From Pontibacter populi (GTDB lineage Bacteria > Bacteroidota > Bacteroidia > Cytophagales > Hymenobacteraceae), in NCBI RefSeq assembly GCF_019336435.1, contig NZ_JAHWXQ010000004.1, positions 248,001 to 312,000 of the forward strand: DNA of 64,000 bases, read 5' to 3'. The position numbers were made by a program, and so were the translations under genes. Below the pieces are notes generated by a model that made no database searches, was not told where the DNA came from, and saw only the letters and a list, made by a program, of their open reading frames with translations. Below are positions 55,831-64,000 of the stretch, piece after piece. Each line of letters opens with the position of its first letter. Position 1 is the stretch's first letter.

Positions 55831-57045
55831 CTACATACACGCTTCGCTTACTACTTTACCATCCACCAGTACAGTACAAACATGCGATGTGTACTCAAAC
55901 GGATCTCCGTCAAATAGCACGATGTCGGCATCTTTCCCTTTTTCCAGAGAGCCAATACGTTTGTCCTGCCCTATTATTTTAGACGGAACTATAGTTAGCG
56001 CGGCAAGTGCCTGCTCTGGTTTCATGCCATTGGCCACGGCTACACTTGCCTCGAACAGCAGCACGCGCGCCCGTGGCACATAAGCTTCAAAGCCACTTTG
56101 TATGGCCACCGGAATGCCGGCTTTTGCAAGTATAGCTGCTGTTTCGAAAGATATATTTTTGTTCTCGCCATATGCCCGCGCCATTGTTGGGTGAACTATA
56201 ACCGGAACACCGGCTGCTTTTATCTCATCAACCAACAGGTATGCTTCCGAAGCACCGTCGAGTACCATATCCAGGTTAAATTCTTTGGCCAGGCGCAGCG
56301 CTGCCATTATGTCCTGCGCTTTATTGGCTGTAACCAGGGCTTTGTATTTTCCGCTCAGCACAGCTCTCAGGGCTTCCAGTTTAAGGTTGCGGTCAGGCCG
56401 CTTCGATGCATCCTTGTTACCCATCTTTTTAGCGTAAACCTGCGCTGCCTGCAACTCTGCCCGGAGCATGGCAATACCTTTTGCCGTAGTTTTTGGTGAG
56501 CTATAGTTTTCGGCTACCTGGTTACCCAGTGTAAAGGCCACCATACTGGTAGTATCGAGCAGGTTATTAAAGCCACTGGCAGATGTTTTTAAAGCCATAA
56601 GCTGACCGCTGGCCAGTGCACCGGGAGCATGCCCCGTGTTTATAGTTGTAACACCATGACTGCGCACCCATCCGATCAGTTCCTCGTTTGGGTTGTACGC
56701 ATCTATAGCGCGAAGCTCAGGCTGCACGGGTGATGTTTTCTCGAGTTGTTGCTGGTCGGCAGGCACGTTGTAAATACCGGCTAACCCAACCGATGTGTGG
56801 GCATCTACAAAACCAGGCGTTACCACCTTGGCACTATAGGTTTTATAGTTCTGCGGCACCTGCAGGTTTGCTCCTACCGCTTCAATTTTGCCATCTTTTA
56901 TTAGCACAACACCATTTTTAATAGGCGTGCCCGCCATGGTATAAACGGTTTCGCCTTTAACAGCTATCTGCGCCTGCACCTGTCTGGCACCAACTATAGC
57001 CAGACCCGCAACTATAGCTGCAACTACTTGTATATGTTTTTTCAT
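55831..57045 (-). CDS. Secreted amidohydrolase-family protein, metal site degenerate
   Basis: A 404-residue protein with a signal peptide (MKKHIQVVAAIVAGLAIVGA...VQAQ). It has the N-terminal composite beta domain and TIM-barrel pattern of imidazolonepropionase-like amidohydrolases, ending GSLEKGKDADIVLFDGDPF. The first metal motif, normally His-x-His, reads VDAHTSVG, so the second His is missing. The second half lacks a clear Asp ligand. It is probably not a classical metal hydrolase, or it acts with the intact paralogue encoded 107 bp upstream. The start Met13 is preferred over 57081 because it heads the signal peptide. Confidence 0.85.
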   Translation of the reverse strand: MKKHIQVVAAIVAGLAIVGARQVQAQIAVKGETVYTMAGTPIKNGVVLIKDGKIEAVGANLQVPQNYKTYSAKVVTPGFVDAHTSVGLAGIYNVPADQQQLEKTSPVQPELRAIDAYNPNEELIGWVRSHGVTTINTGHAPGALASGQLMALKTSASGFNNLLDTTSMVAFTLGNQVAENYSSPKTTAKGIAMLRAELQAAQVYAKKMGNKDASKRPDRNLKLEALRAVLSGKYKALVTANKAQDIMAALRLAKEFNLDMVLDGASEAYLLVDEIKAAGVPVIVHPTMARAYGENKNISFETAAILAKAGIPVAIQSGFEAYVPRARVLLFEASVAVANGMKPEQALAALTIVPSKIIGQDKRIGSLEKGKDADIVLFDGDPFEYTSHVCTVLVDGKVVSEACM

Positions 57046-57083
57046 ATTGATTTTTCTTTTTGATGAAAGACTATTTGACAAAG

Positions 57084-57131
57084 GACAAAAGACAAAAATC
57101 TCATCTCTTAAAGAGTCTTATGTCTTTTGTC
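57084..57131. repeat. Inverted repeat between the two amidohydrolase genes
   Basis: GACAAAAGAC (57084-57093) and GTCTTTTGTC (57122-57131), perfect 10-bp arms, plus an additional TTTGACAAAGG copy to the left. The same words occur at 17413-17478, so this is a dispersed module. Confidence 0.6.
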
Positions 57132-57152
57132 AAAAAAATCTTTCGTCTGAAA

Positions 57153-58454
57153 TTAATGCGTGTGATAATGAACATCGGTCTGGTAGGTGTTGTAGCCGCC
57201 GGTCGCAAACTTCTTGTCTTCCGGGTTGCTGATATCGAAGCGTTTTTTACCTTCTACCCAGGTTTGTTCTATAGTTGTGTACACACTGAACGGCTCACCA
57301 TTCAGAACTATAAAATCCGCATCCTTTCCTTTTTCCAGAGAGCCAACGCGGTTATCCAGTTCCAGCATTTTGGCACCGGCTATAGTTAAGGCTTCCAGGG
57401 CTTTCTCGCGGCTCATACCGGCACGCACACCCTGTGCAGCACTTCGCATAAACAGCCTCGAATCCGTAATGCCATCATCGGTATGGAAAGCCGTGAGTAC
57501 ACCGGCTTTTTCTAAAACAGCTCCGTTACTATTCCGCACTTCTACCGCTTCCGATTTACCACCCGGAGAGTCCAGGGTAATGATTGAAGCAGGAACACCG
57601 GACTTGGCAATTTCGTCAACCGCTTTCCAGGCTTCGCTCACGTGGTGGAGTACCATCTTAAAGCCAAATTCCTTCTGTAACCTGAGGGCGGTCAGCACAT
57701 CGTCGTAGCGGTGCGTATGGAAATGCACGATACGCTTACCCTCCAGTATTTCTACCAGCGGATCGAGATTTGCTTTGCGTTCGGGCATTTTATCGGCTTT
57801 GCCTTTCGCCGCTTTTATCTTGCTTTGGTATTGCTGCGCATCCAGGAAAAGCTGCCTCGCCATAGCTGCCGATTTGGCACGGGTGCCCGGGAAGGGAGCT
57901 GGGCGCATCGGGTTTGTTCCGTTAGCCATTTTCATACCGCCACAAATGCCGTTGGTCACATCCTCACAAAAAGTGAGGTCGCTGATGGTATTGCCTTCGC
58001 GCATTTTAAGGTACACTGTCTGGCCACTCATCAGGTGTCCAGAGCCCGGCATTACGTTTACAGTAGTTATGCCGCCGGCCAGGGCACGCTTGAACGAATC
58101 GCTGATCGGGTTAATGCCATCTATTATGCGCACATCGGGCTGCAACGGAGCTGAAGCGTCGCCGCCAGCGCCTTCGCCTAAGTGTGAGTGCGTGTCGACT
58201 AAGCCCGGCATCAGCACTTTTCCGGCCATGTCAAATTCGGTGGCTCCTTTAGGTATTTTCACATCGCTGGCAGCACCAACTGCTGTTATTTTGCCATGCT
58301 GCACTACCAGCACGCCATTTTCGATCGGCTTGCCAGCTATAGGCAGGATGCGGGCATTTTTAAAAACATGCGGTTGTTGCTGGGCAAAGGCGTTGCCAGC
58401 CAGCAGAAAGCCGGACAGGCCAAGTGCTGCGAGCAACAGGTTATTCTTTTTCAT
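57153..58454 (-). CDS. Secreted amidohydrolase, metal site intact
   Basis: A 433-residue protein with a signal peptide (LLLAALGLSGFLLAGNAFAQ). The first metal motif is intact: LVDTHSHLGEG. A second His pair lies at IVHFHTHRYDD and LHHVSEAWK, and the Asp in AFHTDDGITD, giving the full binuclear set of imidazolonepropionase-type enzymes. The substrate is unknown; periplasmic dipeptides or cyclic amides are possibilities. It is the upstream member of a tandem pair with the degenerate paralogue, on the same strand and 107 bp apart. Confidence 0.9.
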   Translation of the reverse strand: MKKNNLLLAALGLSGFLLAGNAFAQQQPHVFKNARILPIAGKPIENGVLVVQHGKITAVGAASDVKIPKGATEFDMAGKVLMPGLVDTHSHLGEGAGGDASAPLQPDVRIIDGINPISDSFKRALAGGITTVNVMPGSGHLMSGQTVYLKMREGNTISDLTFCEDVTNGICGGMKMANGTNPMRPAPFPGTRAKSAAMARQLFLDAQQYQSKIKAAKGKADKMPERKANLDPLVEILEGKRIVHFHTHRYDDVLTALRLQKEFGFKMVLHHVSEAWKAVDEIAKSGVPASIITLDSPGGKSEAVEVRNSNGAVLEKAGVLTAFHTDDGITDSRLFMRSAAQGVRAGMSREKALEALTIAGAKMLELDNRVGSLEKGKDADFIVLNGEPFSVYTTIEQTWVEGKKRFDISNPEDKKFATGGYNTYQTDVHYHTH

Positions 58455-58635
58455 CAGGGTTAAGTTGAAGTATAGATCAGGTTAGTTTTTGCACCATTAA
58501 CTTAAACATTTAAACCTGCATTTGAAAATATTTATCAGCCGGCACTCAACTATAGCTGTGCCCAACCTCCCTGCCTTATAAACATCCAAACAACCCCATA
58601 ACCGTTAATATTAGTACACCAGCTATCTTACCACT

Positions 58636-59319
58636 ATGAGAACAATAAAGAACTTTGCACACCACAAACTCCCTCCCTTATTAGCTATAGTTGCGCTCGC
58701 TTTTATAGTTAATGCCTGCGCTTCCTCTACCCAGCTTACCGGCTCCTGGAAAAACCCTGAGGCATCCGGAAAAACCTATCATAACATTGTAGTCGCGGCC
58801 CTCACCGAAAATATACTTGCCCGGCAGGAAGTAGAAAAAGACATGCAGACCCAACTACAGCAGCGTGGTATAAAATCGACCAGGAGCATTGATATCTTCC
58901 CACCCATGAGAGGAGGCGAAAAAGGCCCCGATGTAAACCTGTTGCTGGAGAAAATGCGCGGAGAAGACTACGATGCGGTGCTGACAGTTGCGCTGGTTGA
59001 CAAGGAAACAGAAACGCGTTATGTACCTGGCAATGTGGGTTACCGCCCGGTAACCTATTTCTCGTGGTATGGTAACTTCCGGGGATACTACACACACTGG
59101 TACCCTATCCTGTATGAGCCCGGCTATTATACCGAAGACAAGATCTATTACCTTGAAACAAACCTGTACGGGGTAGATAATGACGCCTTAGTCTGGTCTG
59201 CCCAGTCGCATTCGCATAGCCCGTCGAGTATGCGCAAGGCTGCCGAAAAATTGGCTGAGATAACTATAAACCAACTCGCCAAAGACAACCTGATAAAGCC
59301 AAAACCTACAGCGCAATAA
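58636..59319 (+). CDS. Lipoprotein, DUF4136-like
   Basis: A 227-residue protein. Its hydrophobic N-terminus ends in the lipobox FIVNAC. The mature part starts SSTQLTGSWKNPEASGKTYHNIVVAALTE, similar in form to DUF4136 lipoproteins, where a strand leads into a helix. A Tyr-rich stretch (WYGNFRGYYTHWYPILYEPGYY) follows in the middle. Function unknown. A hairpin terminator sits directly after the stop. The spacer upstream is 180 bp, divergent with the amidohydrolase gene. Confidence 0.78.
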   Translation: MRTIKNFAHHKLPPLLAIVALAFIVNACASSTQLTGSWKNPEASGKTYHNIVVAALTENILARQEVEKDMQTQLQQRGIKSTRSIDIFPPMRGGEKGPDVNLLLEKMRGEDYDAVLTVALVDKETETRYVPGNVGYRPVTYFSWYGNFRGYYTHWYPILYEPGYYTEDKIYYLETNLYGVDNDALVWSAQSHSHSPSSMRKAAEKLAEITINQLAKDNLIKPKPTAQ

Positions 59320-59320
59320 A

Positions 59321-59347
59321 AAAGGGACGCTCGTAAAGCGTCCCTTT
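59321..59347 (+). terminator. Bidirectional terminator
   Basis: Perfect 11-bp stem AAAGGGACGCT with AGCGTCCCTTT around CGTAA, followed by ATAGTTTAT, between two convergent genes. Confidence 0.88.
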
Positions 59348-59366
59348 ATAGTTTATGTTGGTCCTT

Positions 59367-60386
59367 CTATTCGTTATACACCACGTGCAGCACCGTTTGC
59401 CCTACCGCTTTCAGTGTTTTAGGACTTATGATAGCCATGCTGTCGGAGTGACGGTGGTGGTAATCTCCAAAAAAGTCCCCGTCTATGCTGCTCATGTTAT
59501 ACTCTACAATATCGATCATCGGAATCTTAGCGATGGCGTTGATGTAAGCGTGATCATCGGTAATAGCAGGGGCATTTACATATTTAAAATAATCAGAGTA
59601 GCCCAACTGGTTGCCTGCTTTCCATACTTTATCAACTACATTTTTAGCATACTGCATGGATGTTCCTTCGCGGGCAAACCGTGCATTTTCAGCACCCACC
59701 ATATCCAGCAGAATACCATACTTAGCAGTATAGTTCGGGGTATGTTTGTTGCGGCTCCAGTATTGCGAACCTAAGCACCAGGAATCTTCTACATAAGGCA
59801 ATTCACTATCATCTGGCTGGCCATAGTCTTCGCCGTCAAAAAAGAACAGGTCTACACCTACATCAGGTTTTTGCTGCGCTCCATTTATAGTTCTGGCAAT
59901 TTCTAACAGTACCGCTACCCCGCTTCCGCCATCGTTGGCGCCATCGATCGGTTTCTTCTGGTTGTTGGTATCCTTATCTGCATACGGACGTGTATCCCAG
60001 TGAGCGGCCAGCATAATGCGCGTTCCGGCTTCCGGGTTATAAGAGGCAATGATGTTGCGCAGGTTCAGCATGGTACCATCGTACGCACGCATCTGGAACT
60101 CCTGCACTTTCACGTCCGCACCATACCCTTTTAACTTACTGATGATCCAGTCGCCGGTAACTTTATGTGGTTGCGTGTTAGGAACTCTCGGACCAAAGGC
60201 TACCTGCTTTGCTACAAATTTATAAGCGGAATCGGCATTAAAGGCCGGAGCCTTTACGCCAGCAGGTTCGTTTTCTGTTTCAGCTACTGTTGTTTCTTGC
60301 TGCGCGCTTTTCTCTGATGAGTCGCAACTATAAAGTGCCAGCGCACCACAGAAAAGGATAGCTATCAGGTTCAATTTATTCTTCAT
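59367..60386 (-). CDS. M28 peptidase / glutaminyl cyclase-like lipoprotein
   Basis: A 339-residue lipoprotein (lipobox ALYSC). The zinc-enzyme motifs are [40 protein letters not shown] and [18 protein letters not shown] and DGANDGGSG are the pattern of animal-type glutaminyl cyclases within family M28, so N-terminal pyroglutamate formation or aminopeptidase activity are both possible. It should sit in the envelope. Its start overlaps the last 11 bp of cysS, so the two are translationally linked. Confidence 0.88.
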   Translation of the reverse strand: MKNKLNLIAILFCGALALYSCDSSEKSAQQETTVAETENEPAGVKAPAFNADSAYKFVAKQVAFGPRVPNTQPHKVTGDWIISKLKGYGADVKVQEFQMRAYDGTMLNLRNIIASYNPEAGTRIMLAAHWDTRPYADKDTNNQKKPIDGANDGGSGVAVLLEIARTINGAQQKPDVGVDLFFFDGEDYGQPDDSELPYVEDSWCLGSQYWSRNKHTPNYTAKYGILLDMVGAENARFAREGTSMQYAKNVVDKVWKAGNQLGYSDYFKYVNAPAITDDHAYINAIAKIPMIDIVEYNMSSIDGDFFGDYHHRHSDSMAIISPKTLKAVGQTVLHVVYNE

Positions 60387-61866
60387 AAGCCCAGTCTATA
60401 CCGGTTTTTAAGTCTTTAATTACAATGCCCTGCTTTTTAAGTTCTGCACGGATAGCATCTACTTTATCGTACGCCTTAGACTCCTTCGCTTCTTTGTAGA
60501 AGGTGAGCACCAGGTTCAGCATTTCTTCCTGGTCGCCGAGCGGTTCTTCTTTCATACCAAGAATATCCAGCAACAGGGTTCTATAGGTTTCTTTTATGGT
60601 ATCAAATGTTCCACGTGTGAGACTACCGATCTGCAGCTGCCCTAAGTACAGGCTGTTTATCTTTTTAAGCAGGTTAAAGAGCGAAGCTATAGTTCGCGCC
60701 GTGTTCATGTCATCGTCCAGGCCACGGAAGCAGTCTTCGGTCAGTTTCAGCAGTTCTTCGTTCAGCTTCTCGTCTGGCGTTGCCGCTTCTTCCGGATATT
60801 GCATCTTATCCAGCACACGCAGACCGTTCATCAGCTTGGTATAGCCTTTTCGGGCAGCCTGTAATGCTTCGTTGCTAAAGTCTAAGGTGCTTCTATAGTG
60901 CGCCTGCAAAATAAAGAAGCGGATCGTCATCGGGCTGTAAGCCTGCTCCAGCATCTCGTGATTGCCGCTGAAGAGCTCGCTAAGGTTTATGAAGTTACCC
61001 AGCGATTTGCCCATCTTCTGCCCGTTCACCGTGATCATGTTGTTATGAACCCAGTACTTGGCACCGTCGCTGTGGTCGCAGCTGGCCTGGTTCTGCGCGA
61101 TCTCGCATTCGTGGTGCGGGAACATAAGGTCCAGTCCGCCACCGTGTATATCAAAGTTCCCGCCCAGGTATTTCCGGCTCATAGCCGAGCACTCCAAATG
61201 CCATCCCGGGAAGCCTTCGCTCCACGGCGAAGGCCAGCGCATGATATGCGACGGCGAAGCTTTTTTCCAGAGCGCAAAATCCAGCGGAGAACGCTTTTCA
61301 TCGTGCCCCTCTGTTTCGCGGGTGTTGCTCAACAGGTCTTCTATAATTCTACCCGACAGCTTGCCATAGTTATGGTCCTTGTTGTAAGCCGGCACATCAA
61401 AGTATACCGAGCCATTCACTTCGTAAGCAAAGCCATTTTCCAGAATCTCCTTTATCATCTCTATCTGCTCGATGATGTGGCCCGACGCGCGTGGCTCGAT
61501 ATCCGGAGAAAGCGTGTTCAGTTTTTCGAGGTCGCGGTGGTACACATTGGTATAGTGCTGCACCACTTCCATGGGTTCTATCTGCTGCGCTTTGGCAATT
61601 TTCTGGATCTTATCTTCCCCTTCGTCGGCATCGTTCTGCAGGTGGCCAACGTCGGTAATGTTGCGCACAAAACGCACCTTATATTTCAGGTATTTCAGGT
61701 AGCGGTACAGCACATCGAAGGTAACTGCGCTACGGGCGTGGCCTAAATGTGGCTCGCCGTAAACGGTTGGTCCGCACAGGTACATGCCCACAAACGGAGC
61801 GTGCAGTGGTTCAAATACTTCCTTCTTGCGTGTAAGCGTATTATAAATATTCAGTTTCTGTTGCAT
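60376..61866 (-). CDS. cysS: Cysteinyl-tRNA synthetase
   Basis: The 496-residue class I synthetase has the HIGH motif as [15 protein letters not shown] as KMGKSLGN, and zinc ligands ([11 protein letters not shown], and later [10 protein letters not shown] and HHECEIAQ). It charges tRNA-Cys. It is somewhat longer than E. coli CysRS (461 residues), with the extra length in the C-terminal anticodon part. The peptidase gene overlaps its 3' end. Confidence 0.96.
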   Translation of the reverse strand: MQQKLNIYNTLTRKKEVFEPLHAPFVGMYLCGPTVYGEPHLGHARSAVTFDVLYRYLKYLKYKVRFVRNITDVGHLQNDADEGEDKIQKIAKAQQIEPMEVVQHYTNVYHRDLEKLNTLSPDIEPRASGHIIEQIEMIKEILENGFAYEVNGSVYFDVPAYNKDHNYGKLSGRIIEDLLSNTRETEGHDEKRSPLDFALWKKASPSHIMRWPSPWSEGFPGWHLECSAMSRKYLGGNFDIHGGGLDLMFPHHECEIAQNQASCDHSDGAKYWVHNNMITVNGQKMGKSLGNFINLSELFSGNHEMLEQAYSPMTIRFFILQAHYRSTLDFSNEALQAARKGYTKLMNGLRVLDKMQYPEEAATPDEKLNEELLKLTEDCFRGLDDDMNTARTIASLFNLLKKINSLYLGQLQIGSLTRGTFDTIKETYRTLLLDILGMKEEPLGDQEEMLNLVLTFYKEAKESKAYDKVDAIRAELKKQGIVIKDLKTGIDWAYEE

Positions 61867-61973
61867 AGTATAAGTATAGGCGCCAGTGGCACCGCACTTT
61901 ATAGTTTGATCAGCCTGTTTTGGCCACTTATTTATAGTTCAAAATTAAAAAGAATGCCTTCCAAGTCCTAACG

Positions 61974-63104
61974 CTACTCCTCTTCCAGCACATATTTGGC
62001 CGAAATAGGGAAGTGATCAGATAAGCCCATCTCGTAGTGTGTTGTAAAGTCGTAGGCCCGTAGCCCTTCGCTGTAAAACTGGTTATCGATGCGTAAAAAA
62101 GGCAATGGGCCATTATACGTGGCCCCTACTCCGTTCCCTGCTTCCACAAAAGCGTTCTGCAAATTTCGGGCTAACTGGTTATAAGTGTAACTCGATGGTA
62201 TATCGTTAAGGTCTCCACAAACTATAACCGGGTGCGGCGACTCTTTGATATGCTCCAGCAGTTTTTCTACCTGGTGTCCGCGGGCTATAAATCCTTTCTT
62301 CAAACGACGCGCCAGGTTACGGCCTTCTTTCTTAAAGCTTGCTTCGTCGCCGATGGCTGAATACGTATTTTCTATGTCCTGCGACTTTATACTCATCGAT
62401 TGCAGGTGGGCCGTATAAATGCGGATCGTATCTCCTTTCAGATTGATATCTGCCCAGATGGCGCGGTTATGGTTCGACTCTCCAAACCGGATCACGCCTT
62501 TATCAACTATAGGATAACGGGTAAAGATCACTATGCCAATATCAGCCTTGTTACGGTCTACAAACGACACTGAAAAATAACGGAACTTATCGTAGCGGTT
62601 ACCAATGCGGCTGACAGTATTATACGTATCAGATCCCCGGTTACTATAAAATTCCTGCAGGCAATACACATCGGCAGGGTGCGTGGCCACCCAGTCTATC
62701 ATCTCGCTCGATGCTTCGCGCTCTACGCCATCTTTATCAGTATAAGCATTAAAAACGTGCACATTAAAACTGAGCACCTGCAGTGTCTTAGCGCCTTCAG
62801 GCACTTCAGTATTAAAGTTGAGTGCCACCAGGCGATTATAATATCCCCAGCCAAGTATAATTACCAGCAGCGGCAGTACTACAAACCACGACCGCTTTAT
62901 GAGCCAGTAAAACAGGAAAAGCACATTCAGAACAAGCGCCCCCGGCAACGATAAAGCAATAAAAGCAGCCGGCCAGAACTCGTGTGGCGGAACCCGCAGG
63001 CATAGTACACCCAGTAACACCCAGAACACGACCAGAATGTTTAAAATGAGCCACAAACGGCGCCTTATTTTTTTGAATGTACCTGACACGAAACAAACAT
63101 ACAA
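61974..63104 (-). CDS. Endonuclease/exonuclease/phosphatase family membrane protein
   Basis: A 376-residue protein. Three hydrophobic segments in the first 90 residues (LWLILNILVVFWVLL, PAAFIALSLPGALVLNVLFLF, WFVVLPLLVIILGW) anchor it, and a DNase I-like EEP domain follows: VLSFNVHVFN, DVYCLQEFYS, CGDLNDIPSS and GLSDHFPI. The fold serves nucleases, phosphodiesterases and lipid phosphatases, so the substrate is open. The catalytic domain should face the periplasm. The start is uncertain: a -7-like TATGTTTG lies inside codons 2-4, and a GTG at 63089 may be the true start. Confidence 0.82.
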   Translation of the reverse strand: MYVCFVSGTFKKIRRRLWLILNILVVFWVLLGVLCLRVPPHEFWPAAFIALSLPGALVLNVLFLFYWLIKRSWFVVLPLLVIILGWGYYNRLVALNFNTEVPEGAKTLQVLSFNVHVFNAYTDKDGVEREASSEMIDWVATHPADVYCLQEFYSNRGSDTYNTVSRIGNRYDKFRYFSVSFVDRNKADIGIVIFTRYPIVDKGVIRFGESNHNRAIWADINLKGDTIRIYTAHLQSMSIKSQDIENTYSAIGDEASFKKEGRNLARRLKKGFIARGHQVEKLLEHIKESPHPVIVCGDLNDIPSSYTYNQLARNLQNAFVEAGNGVGATYNGPLPFLRIDNQFYSEGLRAYDFTTHYEMGLSDHFPISAKYVLEEE

Positions 63105-63323
63105 AGAAACGTTTGATGTATACTATGGCCGAACCAGAAAATGCCATAGCCCCGGCACCAAATCAGAACTTTAGCAACCCCCTCAGAACTATAATAAAAT
63201 CACGGCTGTTACTTATTCAACATCTGCTCTGTCCGGCAACAACCCGGTTACTACCTGCTTGTATAGTTACACCTTCATAACATAGCCGGAAACTATAAAT
63301 TAATACAGCCATTAGCGGACTGT
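63105..63323. other. Divergent spacer before rimP
   Basis: A spacer of about 220 bp with a few TATAGTT-type motifs and no composite repeat module. The plus-strand promoter of rimP lies at its right end. Nothing else is supported. Confidence 0.4.
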
Positions 63324-63355
63324 ATTGTATATATAATGTTTTTGTTGTAAATTTG
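63324..63355 (+). promoter_or_regulatory. Promoter of rimP-nusA
   Basis: ATTG, 20 bp, TAAATTTG. The -7 box is perfect and the -33 box has one mismatch. Confidence 0.6.
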
Positions 63356-63376
63356 TGAAATTATTTCGCAGGAGAT

Positions 63377-63397
63377 GAGGGGACACGAAGTCCCCTT
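63377..63397 (+). promoter_or_regulatory. Leader hairpin before rimP
   Basis: AGGGGAC with GTCCCCT around ACGAA, 25 bp before the rimP start and followed by TCTTTATTTCTTAT. It could act as an attenuator or protect the leader RNA. I see no conserved leader family that I can name. Confidence 0.5.
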
Positions 63398-63421
63398 CTT
63401 TATTTCTTATACTTGTAAACA

Positions 63422-63895
63422 ATGGTACTAAGCGCAACAGCTATACGCGAGATGGCGGAAGCAAGCCTTCCGGATAGCGACCTGTTTCTGGTTGATGTAA
63501 CCGTTTCAGATTCACAGGTTCGCCCTAAAGTAACTGTGCTGGCCGATGGAGAGCAGGGTATTACGATAGACCAGTGTGCTACGCTTAGCCGCCGCATCAG
63601 CAAGAAGATTGAAGAGAAGTATGGTGAAGAGCTGAGCTATACGATTGAAGTAAGTTCGCCGGGTGTTGATTTCCCGCTGACACAGCCGAAACAGTTTACC
63701 CGTAATATAGGTCGTAACCTGAAACTGAAGCTGCAGGATGGCACCGAGAAAACCGGCAAACTGGAAGAAGTAACCGAGATAGGAATAAACCTGACGGAAG
63801 AAATAAAACAAAAAGGCAAAAAGGCAACGTATGAGCCTGTGCAAATACCTTTCGGGGACATTGTAAAAGCAAATGTTGTAATATCATTTAAATAA
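63422..63895 (+). CDS. rimP: Ribosome maturation factor RimP
   Basis: A 157-residue protein of the usual RimP length. FLVDVTVSDSQVRPKVTVL and DQCATLSRRISKKIEE are the N-terminal domain features, and YTIEVSSPGVDFPLTQPKQF is the family signature. The rest is the SH3-like C-terminal domain. It is needed for 30S subunit maturation. nusA starts 7 bp after its stop, the near-universal gene order. Confidence 0.95.
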   Translation: MVLSATAIREMAEASLPDSDLFLVDVTVSDSQVRPKVTVLADGEQGITIDQCATLSRRISKKIEEKYGEELSYTIEVSSPGVDFPLTQPKQFTRNIGRNLKLKLQDGTEKTGKLEEVTEIGINLTEEIKQKGKKATYEPVQIPFGDIVKANVVISFK

Positions 63896-63902
63896 AAAGA
63901 TA

Positions 63903-64000
63903 ATGAACAGTTCAGTCCTGATCGAGTCGTTCGCTGAATTCGCGAAATTCAAGAACATAGACCGCCCGACCATGATGCGCATCCTGGAGGACGTATTCCG
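63903..64000 (+). CDS. nusA: Transcription factor NusA, N-terminus (partial)
   Basis: The ATG at 63903 opens a frame that runs off the window edge. It reads MNSSVLIESFAEFAKFKNID, then RPTMMRILEDVF, the NusA N-terminal domain that binds RNA polymerase. Gene order rimP-nusA supports the call. Only 32 full codons are visible. Confidence 0.9.
   Translation, partial: MNSSVLIESFAEFAKFKNIDRPTMMRILEDVF

Noticed and set aside
60898..61746. Open frame of 282 codons antisense to cysS
   Set aside because: Shadow of the synthetase gene. Composition (many Val, His, Arg, Gln) is typical of antisense reading.
1..64000. tRNA or rRNA genes
   Set aside because: I scanned the gaps for cloverleaf ends (GGTTCGAATCC-type T-arms with CCA) and found none. 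The G/C palindromes of the islands do not fit tRNA spacing.

Overview
The window is chromosomal DNA from a Bacteroidota, most likely a member of the Cytophagales/Hymenobacteraceae (Pontibacter-like). The lineage call rests on several traits. A secreted beta-propeller carries a type IX secretion sorting domain. Promoters follow the Bacteroidota pattern TTTG-N18-20-TAnnTTTG, seen most clearly before nuoA, sodA and a small gene at 36 kb. Respiratory complex I has a short NuoG and separate NuoC and NuoD. An ABC permease is fused to an M1 peptidase, an arrangement I associate with this phylum. Assignment to genus is inference only. I see no rRNA, tRNA, CRISPR array, prophage or intact insertion sequence.

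Layout. 0-4 kb: FG-GAP/T9SS protein and a umuDC translesion operon. 4.8-21 kb: complex I on the minus strand, split into two units, nuoABCDEF-gdx-GHIJ and nuoKLMN. The split is made by an opposite-strand lipoprotein gene and a repeat island, and each unit has its own terminator. 21-36 kb: pruA, aspS, an ABC transporter/aminopeptidase pair, tadA, sodA and dsbD. 36-43 kb: a small unknown gene, a CNNM/CorC protein, gamma carbonic anhydrase, radical SAM, RidA, AbgT and LD-carboxypeptidase. 43.4-45.3 kb: a low-GC pair (zinc-ribbon protein and AraC/GyrI regulator) flanking an attC-like inverted repeat, probably acquired. 45.4-54.4 kb: GNAT, an Nth-like glycosylase, a beta-lactamase fold hydrolase, PhoD, a DUF2238-like protein, a 43-residue lipoprotein, two tandem glycine-zipper OmpA lipoproteins and accD. 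54.5-64 kb: class I aldolase, two tandem secreted amidohydrolases, an M28 peptidase overlapping cysS, an EEP-family protein, rimP and the start of nusA.

The most unusual feature is not a gene. The palindrome AACTATAGTT, usually seen as TATAGTT or AACTATA, is scattered through genes and spacers far above chance, in the style of cyanobacterial HIP1 or an uptake sequence. It also forms clusters inside composite intergenic repeat islands. Five islands (about 4.1-4.65, 11.6-12.2, 23.0-23.5, 40.1-40.6 and 50.2-51.1 kb) carry the same non-coding modules in the same order, in either orientation, and a partial sixth lies at 31.6-31.76 kb. These islands account for nearly all of the longest gene-free stretches and for about half of those over 300 bp.
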